Positions 16,823 to 27,126 of a stretch of 47,749 bases of DNA are shown piece after piece. Where the stretch lies: contig JALAGS010000187.1 of the NCBI GenBank assembly GCA_022712315.1, forward strand, positions 1 to 47,749, read 5' to 3'. Source of the stretch: Sphingobacterium sp. GTDB lineage: Bacteria; Bacteroidota; Bacteroidia; Sphingobacteriales; Sphingobacteriaceae. The notes below the pieces were generated by a model, which searched no databases, was not told where the DNA came from, and saw only the letters and a list, made by a program, of their open reading frames with translations. Position numbers and translations under genes: made by a program. The stretch's first letter is position 1; the number at the start of each line of letters is the position of its first letter.

Positions 16823-19800
16823 TTAAAAAGTCATATTAAATCCAACCATAAATACCTTTTGTTGCGGGTATACTACTGCTGCTCTAGCCTCGATTTCGGG
16901 GTCGATCTGGAAATCCTTGACATTGTCAAACGAAATCAGATTTGAAGCATTGATATAGAACCGTATTTTTTCAGCCTTTATCTTTTGAATCCACGCCTTT
17001 GGCAAATTATAGCCTACCTCAAGATTCCGGACACGCAGGTAACGTACATTCGTTAACCAAAAGTCACTATTTTGGCTATTAGGCCCTGAGTTGCCATTAC
17101 GAATCGCAGGGTAGCGTCCCGGAATCCACTCACTGTTGGGACCATAAGGATCTTTACGATGCCATCTATCTTCAAGCAGGTAGGCCGGAGAATTACCTCC
17201 ACCGTGGAAGGCATTACGCAATTCATAATCCTGAAACCAGGATTGCACCGCACCACCCGCTAGATCAATATTTAAGTTAATTCCTTTCCAGTCAAGTCCT
17301 ATCCGGCCACCGAAACTCATCATTGGAGCCCAACCAGTCGGATAACCGATCGGACGCTGATCCATATCATTGATAACCCCATCGCCGTTTACATCTTTGT
17401 AAATCAAATCACCAGGGAGCTGTGTCCTGTTGTTCTGACCATCATTATTGATCGGATGGTTACGGATCTCCTCTTCCGACTGAAATCTTCCGACCACCTG
17501 ATATCCCCACCATACGCCGCCCCATCGGTCTTCGATCGAGTTACGGTATTCATTCCACGAATTACTGAAACGGGGTTTGTAAGTTTCCAGGTCACGATAA
17601 CGTGAAAAAGTCATGTTACCGCTGACAACATAGTTGAGTTCACCCACCTTATCGGTATAGGTAATAATACCTTCAGCTCCATAATAACCATTCTTTCCCA
17701 GGTTTTCATTTGGAAGGTCGTAGCCGATTTCTGCTGGTAATAGCACATCATACCGTTTTCCAGGATATCCCGTACGGATAATTTTAAAGATATCTGCTGT
17801 CAATGTCAGCTTATTCTTCAACAAGGTCGCGTCGATACCCATGTTATAATTGGTGTTTTTAACCCAAGACAGGTTACGAACCGGTAGACCTCTGGGTTGT
17901 ACCCCTGGCACATAGGCCCCGTCTAAGACAGCGCTTCCAGCCGCCCAATTATATCCAGCAAGGTAATCATGCATTCCCACGCCCTCTTCAAGTCCTGTTT
18001 GTCCGATCGAACCACGGATTTTAAGGTCACTAAAGACAGATTTCAAGGGTTTGAAGAATCCTTCATCCGAAATACGCCACCCTACTGATGCTCCAGGGAA
18101 CAATCCCCAGCGTTTACCCTCATAATATTTAAAGGACCCATCATAACGACCCAAGACTTCCAGAAGATACTTGCCTTTATAGTTGTAATTGATACGGCCA
18201 ATATATCCAGCCCGAGCCTCGTAAGCCCATTCATCACTCAGACCGTTGAGTTCAGAAAGCCGTAATAAAGGAATATAATTGTTTGAAGGATTAGCGCCCA
18301 ATGCCTTATACGTACGATCCCAGTCCGAACGCTCATAACCCAGCATTCCCGCAAAAGTATGATCACCGATCTGCTTGTTATAGTCGATCTGGAACTGCGC
18401 AAAGCGGGAAACAATCTCCCTGCTCGTATCGTACCGCCATCCGGCGTCACTTCCACCTGTACGCTTATAGGCATTATTTTCATACCTATATACATCATAG
18501 GTATATTGGAAGCCTTCAAATTTATTATTGGTATAATTATAAGAAACAGTTCCTTTTGCCGACAAACCGAAAGTTGTCTTATAAGCCGCAAAGAGATTCA
18601 CATTTCCTGCGAGGTATTTATTGTCCTTATAGCCGGCGATATCGCGACTAAAAAGGGCAGGGTTATAGGGAAAATCATTGGTATGGTTAATATACGCTGG
18701 ATTATCGTTTGCATAGGGGCCTACAGTCGGTCTGTTTTTCATAATAGCCAAAATTGAGGAGAAGTAGCCGTCCCCACCGGGTAAGCCAACATCTTGTGTT
18801 CCCTCGTGTCTTCCTGAAATCTGTGTACCGACGGTAAAACCTTTAAGTACCTCCGCCTCCATATTAGCCTGGAAATTGGTTCGCTTATAATTAAAATCCT
18901 TGATCATGGCTTCCTGCTTTAGGTGGCCCAACGACAGGAAATAATTGGATTTTTGGTTTCCGCCGGTGATATTGGCATTAATATATTGCTGCGGAATATT
19001 CTTGCGGATTACCATATCATAGTAATCATAGCCTTGGTAGCCGGGCTCCGTACCCGCCTGCCATTTGGCCAATTCCTCGGGTGTGTAGACTGACTTTGGA
19101 TCGCGGTTTTCATTCTGCGCAGCTTCGACCAGTCCTAGCGTGTATTGTTTCGCATTTGCCATGGTCGGAAAGCGGGTCAGGTTTTGCCAGCCTTGGTAAC
19201 CATTGATATTGACTTTTGCACTTTCTCCTTTTGCTCCTTTTTTGGTGGTAATGAGCACAACACCTCTCGAGGCACGGAATCCATATACCGCTGCTGCGGC
19301 ATCTTTCAAGATAGAGATACTTTCGATATCTTCGAGATTCAGTGAATTAAAAATATCGGCTCCTGAACCATTCTGCGTACCGACCCAGTCTGTCCCTTCC
19401 TGACCGCCATAGGCGACCCCATCAATCACATAAAGGGGCGACCCCATATTGCGGATTTCGATGGAAGCTCCACGGCCTGGACGTGCGTCTTTTGCACGTA
19501 CCGATACCCCTTGTACCTTTCCGGCCAAAGCCCCTGCTGTTGTTGTCGAAGAAGACCGTACAATATCCTCTGATTTGATATTGCTTACCGCCCCCGTAAT
19601 ATTACGCTTCGACTGTTTACCATAGCCAACAACGACGACATCCTCCAAAACATTGTCGTCAGCCTCCAGCTGGATTCTTAAATTTGTTGTCCCATTCAAC
19701 GGAACCCTGTAAGTTTTATAACCGACAAATGACACCACAAGCGTCCCCTTATTGGCATTCAATTCAAATTTCCCCGATTTGTCTGTTGAGGTTCCCTTTC

Positions 19801-19954
19801 CCCCTTCCAGGATGAGTACACTCGCTCCAACAATAGGCTCGTTTGCTGTGTTGAAAACTTGTCCCGTCACCTTCTCCTGTGCATACAGCAATGTTGGCAT
19901 CACGCTCAACATGGTGTAAAAAGAAGCAATCTTTAGGTTTTTCATAAATTTCAA
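16823..19954 (-). CDS. susC: SusC/RagA family TonB-dependent glycan transporter
   Basis: A 1,043-residue outer-membrane protein with signal peptide (to about residue 25, YAQ), a carboxypeptidase D-like regulatory domain (about 28-110) and a TonB-box-like DVVVVGYGKQSKRNITGAV segment (104-123). It continues with a plug domain and a 22-strand barrel ending in the aromatic C-terminus MVGFNMTF. It has no N-terminal secretin/STN extension, so control is by the separate hybrid sensor rather than a FecI/FecR pair. It imports the oligosaccharide captured by SusD. A -7 element TAAGTTTG (reverse of 20082-20089) would give a leader of about 120 nt. Confidence 0.95.
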   Translation of the reverse strand: MKFMKNLKIASFYTMLSVMPTLLYAQEKVTGQVFNTANEPIVGASVLILEGGKGTSTDKSGKFELNANKGTLVVSFVGYKTYRVPLNGTTNLRIQLEADDNVLEDVVVVGYGKQSKRNITGAVSNIKSEDIVRSSSTTTAGALAGKVQGVSVRAKDARPGRGASIEIRNMGSPLYVIDGVAYGGQEGTDWVGTQNGSGADIFNSLNLEDIESISILKDAAAAVYGFRASRGVVLITTKKGAKGESAKVNINGYQGWQNLTRFPTMANAKQYTLGLVEAAQNENRDPKSVYTPEELAKWQAGTEPGYQGYDYYDMVIRKNIPQQYINANITGGNQKSNYFLSLGHLKQEAMIKDFNYKRTNFQANMEAEVLKGFTVGTQISGRHEGTQDVGLPGGDGYFSSILAIMKNRPTVGPYANDNPAYINHTNDFPYNPALFSRDIAGYKDNKYLAGNVNLFAAYKTTFGLSAKGTVSYNYTNNKFEGFQYTYDVYRYENNAYKRTGGSDAGWRYDTSREIVSRFAQFQIDYNKQIGDHTFAGMLGYERSDWDRTYKALGANPSNNYIPLLRLSELNGLSDEWAYEARAGYIGRINYNYKGKYLLEVLGRYDGSFKYYEGKRWGLFPGASVGWRISDEGFFKPLKSVFSDLKIRGSIGQTGLEEGVGMHDYLAGYNWAAGSAVLDGAYVPGVQPRGLPVRNLSWVKNTNYNMGIDATLLKNKLTLTADIFKIIRTGYPGKRYDVLLPAEIGYDLPNENLGKNGYYGAEGIITYTDKVGELNYVVSGNMTFSRYRDLETYKPRFSNSWNEYRNSIEDRWGGVWWGYQVVGRFQSEEEIRNHPINNDGQNNRTQLPGDLIYKDVNGDGVINDMDQRPIGYPTGWAPMMSFGGRIGLDWKGINLNIDLAGGAVQSWFQDYELRNAFHGGGNSPAYLLEDRWHRKDPYGPNSEWIPGRYPAIRNGNSGPNSQNSDFWLTNVRYLRVRNLEVGYNLPKAWIQKIKAEKIRFYINASNLISFDNVKDFQIDPEIEARAAVVYPQQKVFMVGFNMTF

Positions 19955-20308
19955 TACGAATTAAACAGTAAATAATACAATCTAGCCAGACAAGATAATA
20001 TGACGGTAAACTAAGGTCTACTTTGGTTATTTCTTTGCATCATTGCCCCTCTACCTAGATTTTATAATTGGATTAATACCTCAAACTTAACCGATTTTGC
20101 GGCACTCCATCGTATACAAATCCGTCAAAAACCATATATTTTTTAGTCAAAAATGGCTTTTTCAATATATTTAAAGCATATTTCCTGTTTTTTCCAGCTG
20201 ATCTTGTTTTTATTGATCGATATGGAAAGTGTACTTTGAACAAAAAAACAGGCCCCTATCTATGTTGCAACATAGATAGGGGCATACTTATTATCTTTGT
20301 CTATTTAT
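19955..20308. other. PUL promoter region
   Basis: No gene is present. The half next to susC holds a -7 candidate (TAAGTTTG, minus strand, 20082-20089) without a good -33, as expected if a regulator is needed. The other half holds the terminator of the hybrid sensor gene (20252-20283). I could not see clear direct repeats for the regulator's AraC domain. Confidence 0.5.
20252..20283 (-). terminator. Perfect 32-bp palindrome, terminator of the hybrid sensor gene
   Basis: GCCCCTATCTATGTTG (20252-20267) is followed immediately by its exact reverse complement (20268-20283), with no spacer. On the minus strand it is followed by CTGTTTTTTTG. It lies 26 bp after the stop codon. Confidence 0.85.
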
Positions 20309-23300
20309 TTAATACAAGACCCGGACCTTGTGGTCGGATCGCTGGTATTCGGAAGGCAGTTGGCCAAACTCCTCTTTAAAGCATTGCCGAAAATAAATCG
20401 CACTGTTGATTCCGACCATAAACGATACCTCTGTTACATTATATTTCCCCGTACGGAGTAAATCCGCAGCCTTATGAATACGAATCTTACGAACAAGCTG
20501 ATTGATATTTTTTCCAGTAATGCCTTTTAACTTACGATATAATGTAGACTGGCTCATATTCATCCGATCTGCCAAGGTAGCCGCGTCCAATACCTCGTCC
20601 TGCATATGCTGTTCGACAATTTGCATAAAATCCTGAACGAATTCATTTTCACGCCACAGTTCTTCCCGAGGCTTCTGTTCGGTATCTGCATCTAAATAGG
20701 ATGGTTTTGTATTTAAACTTTCTAAAATCAGTTCATTGATCTGTTTCTGCCGGCTCAGTAGATTGTCGATGCGTTTGAAAAGCAAGGCCGCCGTAACAGG
20801 TTTGATCAGATAGGAATCTATTCCCAGATCATAGCCCCGCTGCCGATCCGAATCCATATTTTTTGCCGTCAGCAGCAATAATGGAATATGGCTTGTACTA
20901 CGTTCCTGCTTGAGCTGCTGCACAAGTTCAAAACCATCCATATCGGGCATCATAATATCACTGATCACCAAATCTGGTACCCTTGTCTTTGCCATTTGGT
21001 AGCCCACAGCTCCATTTTCGGCGAGCACAACATCGTACTGTCTTTGCAAAGTACTTCCCAGGTATTCACGAAGTTCCAAATCATCTTCCACCAGTAGAAT
21101 AAGGGGGCGTTGCAAAGAAGCAGGCAGCTCGCTTTCCTCAACAACAAATCGTTCGACTTTCAACTTTACTGTAAAGGTAGCCCCAATACCCAATGTACTA
21201 TTTACATCGACCCTGCCATGATGTATTGCGGCAAGCTCTTTCACCAGTGCTAGACCGATGCCCGTACCCTGTGTGCCCGTACCTGGAATCTGATAATACT
21301 TTTCAAAAATTCTACCGATATCTTCTTGACCTATACCTACTCCAGTATCTTCCACGGACAAGACTGCCCAGTGGTCCAAATCCGATTCCTCATAATGCAA
21401 ACTTAGTTTAATGTAGCCCGACGCTGTGTATTTATAGGCATTAGACAATAAATTATCTACAATTAGTTGTACGATCTCAGCATCAAACAGGGTGCGTATA
21501 TCCTTTTCAGGCAAATCAGATAGAACCCGAAGTCCCGGTTTATGATTTAAGGTTCTATATTTATTCGTCAGGTCTGCAAGCATTTCCACCAGAGACCCAG
21601 CTTCGGGCACAAAGGGCTTAAACTGTGATTCAACTTTTCGAAACTCCAGTAGTTGGTTGACCAATGTAAAGAGCCTATTAGCACTTTTCTGCACTGTTTG
21701 GACCAATTCTCGATGTTTTTGAGTAAGCTGTTTTTCTTGCGACAAGTCATCAAGGGGGCCTAGAATCAACGTCAGGGGAGTACGTAGCTCATGGGTGATA
21801 TGTGTATAGAAATTCATGCGCTCAGTATGCAGCTGTTCGTCTTGTAAATGTTGCCGTTCTTTAAGTTTCAATTCCGATTCAGCTTTCATTTTTTTGAAAT
21901 AGAAAGAAATGATAACATAACCGATCAGAAGGACAAGCAGCAAATACAATATTTTGGCCGGTAAACTCAAATAAAAGGGTGCTGCTATATTGATCAATAG
22001 ATGTTGGTAATCCTGCGACCATTGACCATTTTTCATACGTGTACGAATGAGCAATTCGTGCTCGCCATATGGGATATTGCGAAAATCGAGGTTGGTCTCG
22101 TTGCCCAAAAAAATCCAGTCATTGTTAAGCCCCTGCAATTTATAGCCAAATTCGACCAACCCATCCAAGGCAAAATCCATCACAGCAAGCTCGATGCGAA
22201 AACTATTTTCATCATGCTCGAGTTCGATGGTCTTAGTAGCTGAAGGATATTTATCGAGCTGCGTATTGGACTCACCTGACCGAAAAACAATAAATCGGCT
22301 GATATTTAATGGAGAGGTAGCTAAATTGGACGGAATTGCTGCTGGATCGAAATAACACATTCCTTCCTGCATTCCAAAATACAGTCGCCCTTCGAGATCT
22401 TTTCCTACACTTGCATTAATAAATCCACCCAAAGGTAAACCAAAAGACTGGTCATACTGAAGAAAACGTTTTTCTTTAGGCATATAGCGCAGCATCCCAG
22501 ATTTGGTCGAACACCAAATATTTCCAGCCTGATCCTCCGCGAGGCCATTGATAAAAAGCCAAGCATCCCCGCCCGGAGGCATCAACATCCTCAGATCGCC
22601 AATCTTCTTATTTGCGTCCTGGACAGCCAGCCCTTGATTTGTAGCCACCCAAATGTTATTATTTCTGTCGCGTAGCAAATGATTAATCGTATTATTCTGC
22701 AATCCGCTACCCTTATCCATCTTTCGAAGCAGTTGTCGCTGCCCATCATAGACATAGAGTCCTTGCCCATAAGTCCCCACCCACATATTGTGCTGGCCAT
22801 CTTCCACCAGTGTTCGCGGCGCATAATCGCCGAGCATTGGCTTGTTGATCAAAAGCTTCTCTACCTGATGTTGTACGCCATCATAAATAAATACCCCCTG
22901 GTGCGCAGCAATCCAAATATGCCCTACATGATCCTCGTAAATTGCACGTACTTCTGTCACAGGCTCGCCCAAATCAATCGGATGCCAATCGGACGATCCT
23001 GCATATTTAACAGCAATTCCTCCTTTGCGCAGTCCAAGCCAAACATGTTGATGCTGATCCTTAAAAGCGGTTAGTATAAAATCGTCAGGCCCCCCATTTT
23101 TTCTGGTAATCTGCTTCAGCAAATGCCCTTCGGAATTCATTTCTACCAGCCCCGAACCCTCGGTAGCCAATCGCATTGTCCGATTCTCACCCACCAATAC
23201 ATTGCTCACCGTAGCCAATCGATCAGACAGCACATTGTCTGCCGGAAAAACGCGAAAAAAGGGCGCTATATGACTGACAACTCCCACACCACCACCATAC

Positions 23301-24307
23301 AACGCTAGCCAGACATTTCCAAACTGATCGGGAGTAATGTGTTGGACCATCGTGTTATTTCCCTTACCGAGATCAAAACCCTGTACCCGTTGTATGCCTT
23401 CAATATGCTTATCATAACCATAGTTTGGTTGCAGTAAAAATACCTGCGACGATTCGCCACCTATCCATATGGTTTTGCCAATTTCCTTGATAGCATAAAC
23501 AAAAGGCTCATTGCCATTTTTTGTTAATCCCGCTAAAGGAATTCGCTGCAACTTACCTGAAGCTGGATGATATACAGCCAGACCCTTCCGGGTCCCAATC
23601 CACATATTGCCCGACTGATCACAAAACAACACTTTAACTTCATTATCGGGCAATTGTCCGGAGGTATTCTGGTTGGTGAACCGTTTTAATGACCGACCGA
23701 TGGGATCCAGTAGGGTTAAACCTTCGTTGACATGTCCGATGTAGAGCATCCTTTTTTGATCCTCGGCTAAAGACCAGATGCTATTTTCGGGAAGTCCTGG
23801 AAGGTTCTTTTTATTGAAATAACTAAATTCTCCGCTTAGGGGATCAAAATGCTGTACCCCTTGATGATAGGTTGCCAACCACAATTTTCCATCCTTACCT
23901 TCGATCATATCCGTAATATCATTCGTCGCAATGGATTTTGGGTTTGCGGGGTCATGTGTATAATAGCTGAATCTATTCGTACGCAAATCAAGTACATTCA
24001 GTCCATTGGACCTTGTTCCGATATACACTTTTTTATCAGCATACAACAAAGTATTGATTTCGTTGCTGTTGATCGATAAACCCTCTTGCTTAGCTGCTGC
24101 ATAATACGATTTAAAAGACTTTCCTGCATAGCGGTTCAACCCCAGCTCGGTGGCTACCCACATAAACCCTTCATCATCATGTACAATATCCAATACCTGT
24201 TGATTGCTTAAACCATCTTGCAGGGAAAAAAAATGGGCATGATTGGGCTGTCCACAGACTCGTACCAACTGCGCAAAAAAAACAATGATAATGAGAAATT
24301 TCTTCAT
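20309..24307 (-). CDS. Hybrid two-component system sensor/regulator (HTCS) of the PUL
   Basis: About 1,332 residues when started at the ATG at 24307, which opens a good signal peptide (MKKFLIIIVFF...VCGQ); the in-frame ATG at 24379 would put 24 charged residues before it. Periplasmic two-component propeller repeats (about 20-690) are followed by a Y_Y_Y domain and a transmembrane segment (784-802). Then come HisKA with the phospho-His in HITHELRTPL (about 840), a HATPase (DTGVGIG, GTGIGLAL), a receiver with Asp in VISDIMMPDMDG (about 1117), and a C-terminal AraC helix-turn-helix (about 1236-1330). It senses an oligosaccharide in the periplasm and activates the adjacent SusC operon. It has its own terminator. 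Confidence 0.95.
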   Translation of the reverse strand: MKKFLIIIVFFAQLVRVCGQPNHAHFFSLQDGLSNQQVLDIVHDDEGFMWVATELGLNRYAGKSFKSYYAAAKQEGLSINSNEINTLLYADKKVYIGTRSNGLNVLDLRTNRFSYYTHDPANPKSIATNDITDMIEGKDGKLWLATYHQGVQHFDPLSGEFSYFNKKNLPGLPENSIWSLAEDQKRMLYIGHVNEGLTLLDPIGRSLKRFTNQNTSGQLPDNEVKVLFCDQSGNMWIGTRKGLAVYHPASGKLQRIPLAGLTKNGNEPFVYAIKEIGKTIWIGGESSQVFLLQPNYGYDKHIEGIQRVQGFDLGKGNNTMVQHITPDQFGNVWLALYGGGVGVVSHIAPFFRVFPADNVLSDRLATVSNVLVGENRTMRLATEGSGLVEMNSEGHLLKQITRKNGGPDDFILTAFKDQHQHVWLGLRKGGIAVKYAGSSDWHPIDLGEPVTEVRAIYEDHVGHIWIAAHQGVFIYDGVQHQVEKLLINKPMLGDYAPRTLVEDGQHNMWVGTYGQGLYVYDGQRQLLRKMDKGSGLQNNTINHLLRDRNNNIWVATNQGLAVQDANKKIGDLRMLMPPGGDAWLFINGLAEDQAGNIWCSTKSGMLRYMPKEKRFLQYDQSFGLPLGGFINASVGKDLEGRLYFGMQEGMCYFDPAAIPSNLATSPLNISRFIVFRSGESNTQLDKYPSATKTIELEHDENSFRIELAVMDFALDGLVEFGYKLQGLNNDWIFLGNETNLDFRNIPYGEHELLIRTRMKNGQWSQDYQHLLINIAAPFYLSLPAKILYLLLVLLIGYVIISFYFKKMKAESELKLKERQHLQDEQLHTERMNFYTHITHELRTPLTLILGPLDDLSQEKQLTQKHRELVQTVQKSANRLFTLVNQLLEFRKVESQFKPFVPEAGSLVEMLADLTNKYRTLNHKPGLRVLSDLPEKDIRTLFDAEIVQLIVDNLLSNAYKYTASGYIKLSLHYEESDLDHWAVLSVEDTGVGIGQEDIGRIFEKYYQIPGTGTQGTGIGLALVKELAAIHHGRVDVNSTLGIGATFTVKLKVERFVVEESELPASLQRPLILLVEDDLELREYLGSTLQRQYDVVLAENGAVGYQMAKTRVPDLVISDIMMPDMDGFELVQQLKQERSTSHIPLLLLTAKNMDSDRQRGYDLGIDSYLIKPVTAALLFKRIDNLLSRQKQINELILESLNTKPSYLDADTEQKPREELWRENEFVQDFMQIVEQHMQDEVLDAATLADRMNMSQSTLYRKLKGITGKNINQLVRKIRIHKAADLLRTGKYNVTEVSFMVGINSAIYFRQCFKEEFGQLPSEYQRSDHKVRVLY

Positions 24308-24668
24308 AGCTCCTACACCACCAAATAAGTTAATAACATAACCTCTTTTTCTTGAATGAAATCCTTTGCGCAAACTCACTCGGCTTAATCCATCGATAAC
24401 TTTTCATGAAATTATATAGCACGGCAACAGTTAATAATGGAAATATTCAGGATATAAACACAACATAGGCCCATTCAAATAAAGGTTATTTTCAAGCTAA
24501 AGATAAGAATAAAAATATAAATGTCAAATAAACATTTATAATAATACTCTTGGAAATATCTCCTAATCTCGTGGAATGCTACTCACCTAAAATGACGGGC
24601 TAATAGCTAAAATATTGGTATATTGCGACACAATCTAATAATACTTGTGAATTACAAAAAACACATTT
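24308..24668. other. Divergent promoter region, HTCS and GH20
   Basis: An AT-rich region of about 360 bp with no gene apart from the unlikely N-terminal extension of the HTCS. It must hold both promoters. No exact TTG-N19-TAnnTTTG is visible for either gene. Confidence 0.4.
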
Positions 24669-26960
24669 ATGAATAAAATCTTCTCAACCTTACTCGTATC
24701 CTGTGCCCTGTACCTGCCGACATTAAATTTTGCACAACAAAAGGATGTACACCCCCAGCTTATTCCATTTCCTCAGCAACTGGAAACGAAGCCTGGCCTC
24801 TTTCAGCTAAATAGCCAAGAATTAGGTTACTACATTGATCCAGCACTATCTGCTAAGTCGCTATCAGAATGGATCGACCATTCCCTATTTGGCAAGCTGA
24901 ACAAAAAAAATGTGAAGCAGGCGAAGGCTACACTGCAATTAATTAAAAACCAAAACCTTCCGAATGAAGCCTATGAATTGAAAATAGATCAAAAGGGTAT
25001 ACAGATCACCGCCTCATCAGAAAAGGGTGCATTTTATGGTTTACAGACAATTCAGCAATTGCATTTGCTTTCGGGAGCAACAGACAAGTTTGCTCTGCCC
25101 TATGTGACCGTAAAAGATCAACCAGCTTTCCAATGGCGCGGTGTCGAGCTCGATGTAGCTCGTCACTTCTTTCCAAAAGATTATATCTATAAATTTATTG
25201 ATCTGCTCGCCACCTATAAGTTCAACAAATTTCACCTGCACCTAACTGACGACCAAGGCTGGCGCATAGAAATCAAGAAATACCCGAAACTAACCGAACA
25301 GGGGGCTTGGCGAACATATAACAACCAAGATTCTGCCTGCTTTGTGAAAGCCAAAGAAAATCCAGACTTCAATCTACCAAAGGAATTGATCCGTACCACA
25401 AACGGAAAAGAAGAATATGGCGGCTTTTATACGCAACAAGATATCAAAGACATTGTTGCCTATGCAGCCAGCCGCCAGATAGAAATCATCCCTGAAATAG
25501 ATATGCCCGGACATATGATGGTGGCCACCAAGGCTTACCCCGAACTCCTATTGGACAGCCAATCCGCGGGCTGGGGAAAACAATTCTCCGTACCGATCAG
25601 CCCCTGGAAAGAAAGCAGCTACACCTTTGTGGAACACGTACTCGGCGAAATCATTGAACTATTTCCTTCACGCTATATCCATATTGGTGCCGATGAGGTC
25701 GAAAAAGACTCCTGGTCAAGATCAGCAGCGGCCCAAGCTTTTATGAAAGAAAAGCAAATAGCAAACTTACATGACCTACAAAGTTATTTTGTCAAACGGG
25801 TAAACAATTTTATTCGTTCAAAGAATAAACAGAGCATCGGTTGGGATGAAATCTTAGACGGAAGTTCCGACACTAGCATGATGGTCATGTACTGGCGTGG
25901 CTGGGTAAAAAATGCACCTACGGAAGCTGTAAATCGTGGTCATCAGGTTATAATGACGCCTACTAATCCGCTTTATTTTGATTATTTACCCAATAGCAGC
26001 AGCCTAGATGCCGTGTACAATATGAGTGTAATACCTTCGGATATATCCAGCCAAAAAGCAGCACTGATTCAAGGTGCACAGGCCAATATCTGGACAGAAA
26101 TGATTCCTTCCACCGCTCGGTTGGAGTTTATGATTCTCCCGCGGTTAAGTGCGTTATCGGAACGTGTGTGGACCAACAAATCTCTGTATGATAGCTATAG
26201 AAATCGTGTAATTGCTCACTTTGGACTCTGGAACAAAATGGGCTTGCGGTATCGCATGCCAGACCTTAAAGGATTTGCCGAAACACAGGTGATTGTTGAC
26301 GGGCAATCGACCCTAAAGGTCGCGAATGAACTTCCACAAAATGCTATACACTATACAACTGATGGTAGTCTTCCAACACAACAAAGCCCTGTACTGAACG
26401 GTTCGCTTGTCGTCAAAAAGGAAGGCCCCATTCGTTTTGCAACCATCTCTTCTTCGGGAGCAAAAAGCGAACTTTATCAGGTTGATTTTAAAAATGACAC
26501 TTGGAAAAAGAGCATAAAACCCGGTGAAAATAGCCTAGCTCCAGGGCTTACGGCAACGCTTTTCAATGGAACATTTGCCAACACTTCTGCCATTACGGGA
26601 CCGGAAGTACGCCGGGAAGTAATCAACAATGTCGCTTTAAGTGATACCATCAAAATGCCTTCATTTGGCGCAAAAATAAGAGGGTATATCTATATCAAGG
26701 AAAAAGGAATCTATAATTTCTACTTCACCTGTGATGATGGCGGTGTCCTGCGGATACACGATCAGCTCGTCGTCAATAATGACGGACAGCATGCTCCGAT
26801 TATGAAAAGCGGGCAAATTGCTTTGGAACCAGGGTACCATCCAATTGCTGTAGATTTTATCGAGGCCGGGGGAGGTTTTACCCTAAAACTTCAATACAGT
26901 GTCAATGATTCAGAAGTGATTGAAATTCCGAAAGAATCCTTTTTCCATAAAAAGGATTAA
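24669..26960 (+). CDS. GH20 beta-N-acetylhexosaminidase with PA14 domain
   Basis: A 763-residue exported enzyme with a signal peptide (1-23), a GH20b N-terminal alpha/beta domain (about 27-150) and the GH20 TIM barrel (about 152-520). The catalytic pair is Asp342-Glu343 in HIGADEVEKDSW. HLHLTDDQGWRIEI (189-202) is the other family signature. A chitobiase/Ig-like linker (about 540-620) is followed by a C-terminal PA14 carbohydrate-binding domain (about 640-760; CDDGGVLRIHDQLVVNNDGQH). It releases terminal GlcNAc or GalNAc by substrate-assisted catalysis in the periplasm or at the surface. It is divergent from the HTCS and has its own terminator. Confidence 0.93.
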   Translation: MNKIFSTLLVSCALYLPTLNFAQQKDVHPQLIPFPQQLETKPGLFQLNSQELGYYIDPALSAKSLSEWIDHSLFGKLNKKNVKQAKATLQLIKNQNLPNEAYELKIDQKGIQITASSEKGAFYGLQTIQQLHLLSGATDKFALPYVTVKDQPAFQWRGVELDVARHFFPKDYIYKFIDLLATYKFNKFHLHLTDDQGWRIEIKKYPKLTEQGAWRTYNNQDSACFVKAKENPDFNLPKELIRTTNGKEEYGGFYTQQDIKDIVAYAASRQIEIIPEIDMPGHMMVATKAYPELLLDSQSAGWGKQFSVPISPWKESSYTFVEHVLGEIIELFPSRYIHIGADEVEKDSWSRSAAAQAFMKEKQIANLHDLQSYFVKRVNNFIRSKNKQSIGWDEILDGSSDTSMMVMYWRGWVKNAPTEAVNRGHQVIMTPTNPLYFDYLPNSSSLDAVYNMSVIPSDISSQKAALIQGAQANIWTEMIPSTARLEFMILPRLSALSERVWTNKSLYDSYRNRVIAHFGLWNKMGLRYRMPDLKGFAETQVIVDGQSTLKVANELPQNAIHYTTDGSLPTQQSPVLNGSLVVKKEGPIRFATISSSGAKSELYQVDFKNDTWKKSIKPGENSLAPGLTATLFNGTFANTSAITGPEVRREVINNVALSDTIKMPSFGAKIRGYIYIKEKGIYNFYFTCDDGGVLRIHDQLVVNNDGQHAPIMKSGQIALEPGYHPIAVDFIEAGGGFTLKLQYSVNDSEVIEIPKESFFHKKD

Positions 26961-26987
26961 AGATCACTATCAGATAGCGATAATTCC

Positions 26988-27026
26988 ATCCCCAGTAGAG
27001 TCACACCTCACTGGGGATATTTTTTG
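26988..27026 (+). terminator. Terminator of the GH20 gene
   Basis: ATCCCCAGT (26988-26996) pairs with ACTGGGGAT (27010-27018), followed by ATTTTTTG. Confidence 0.9.
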
Positions 27027-27126
27027 CGCCACAAATCCTTCATGACTTCGCAGGCACAAACAGTAATGAACGCGAAGAAGATTCTTTCTGGCCAATAACA
27101 TCAGAACTTTCAGAAAAAATAGCTAA

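Noticed and set aside
20261..20274. TATGTTGCAACATA as a second Zur-like site
   Set aside because: The half-sites are in the opposite order (GTTGCAAC rather than TGCAAC-N3-GTTGCA), and it lies inside a terminator stem.
24308..24379. Upstream ATG of the HTCS gene
   Set aside because: It would place 24 charged residues before an otherwise normal signal peptide.
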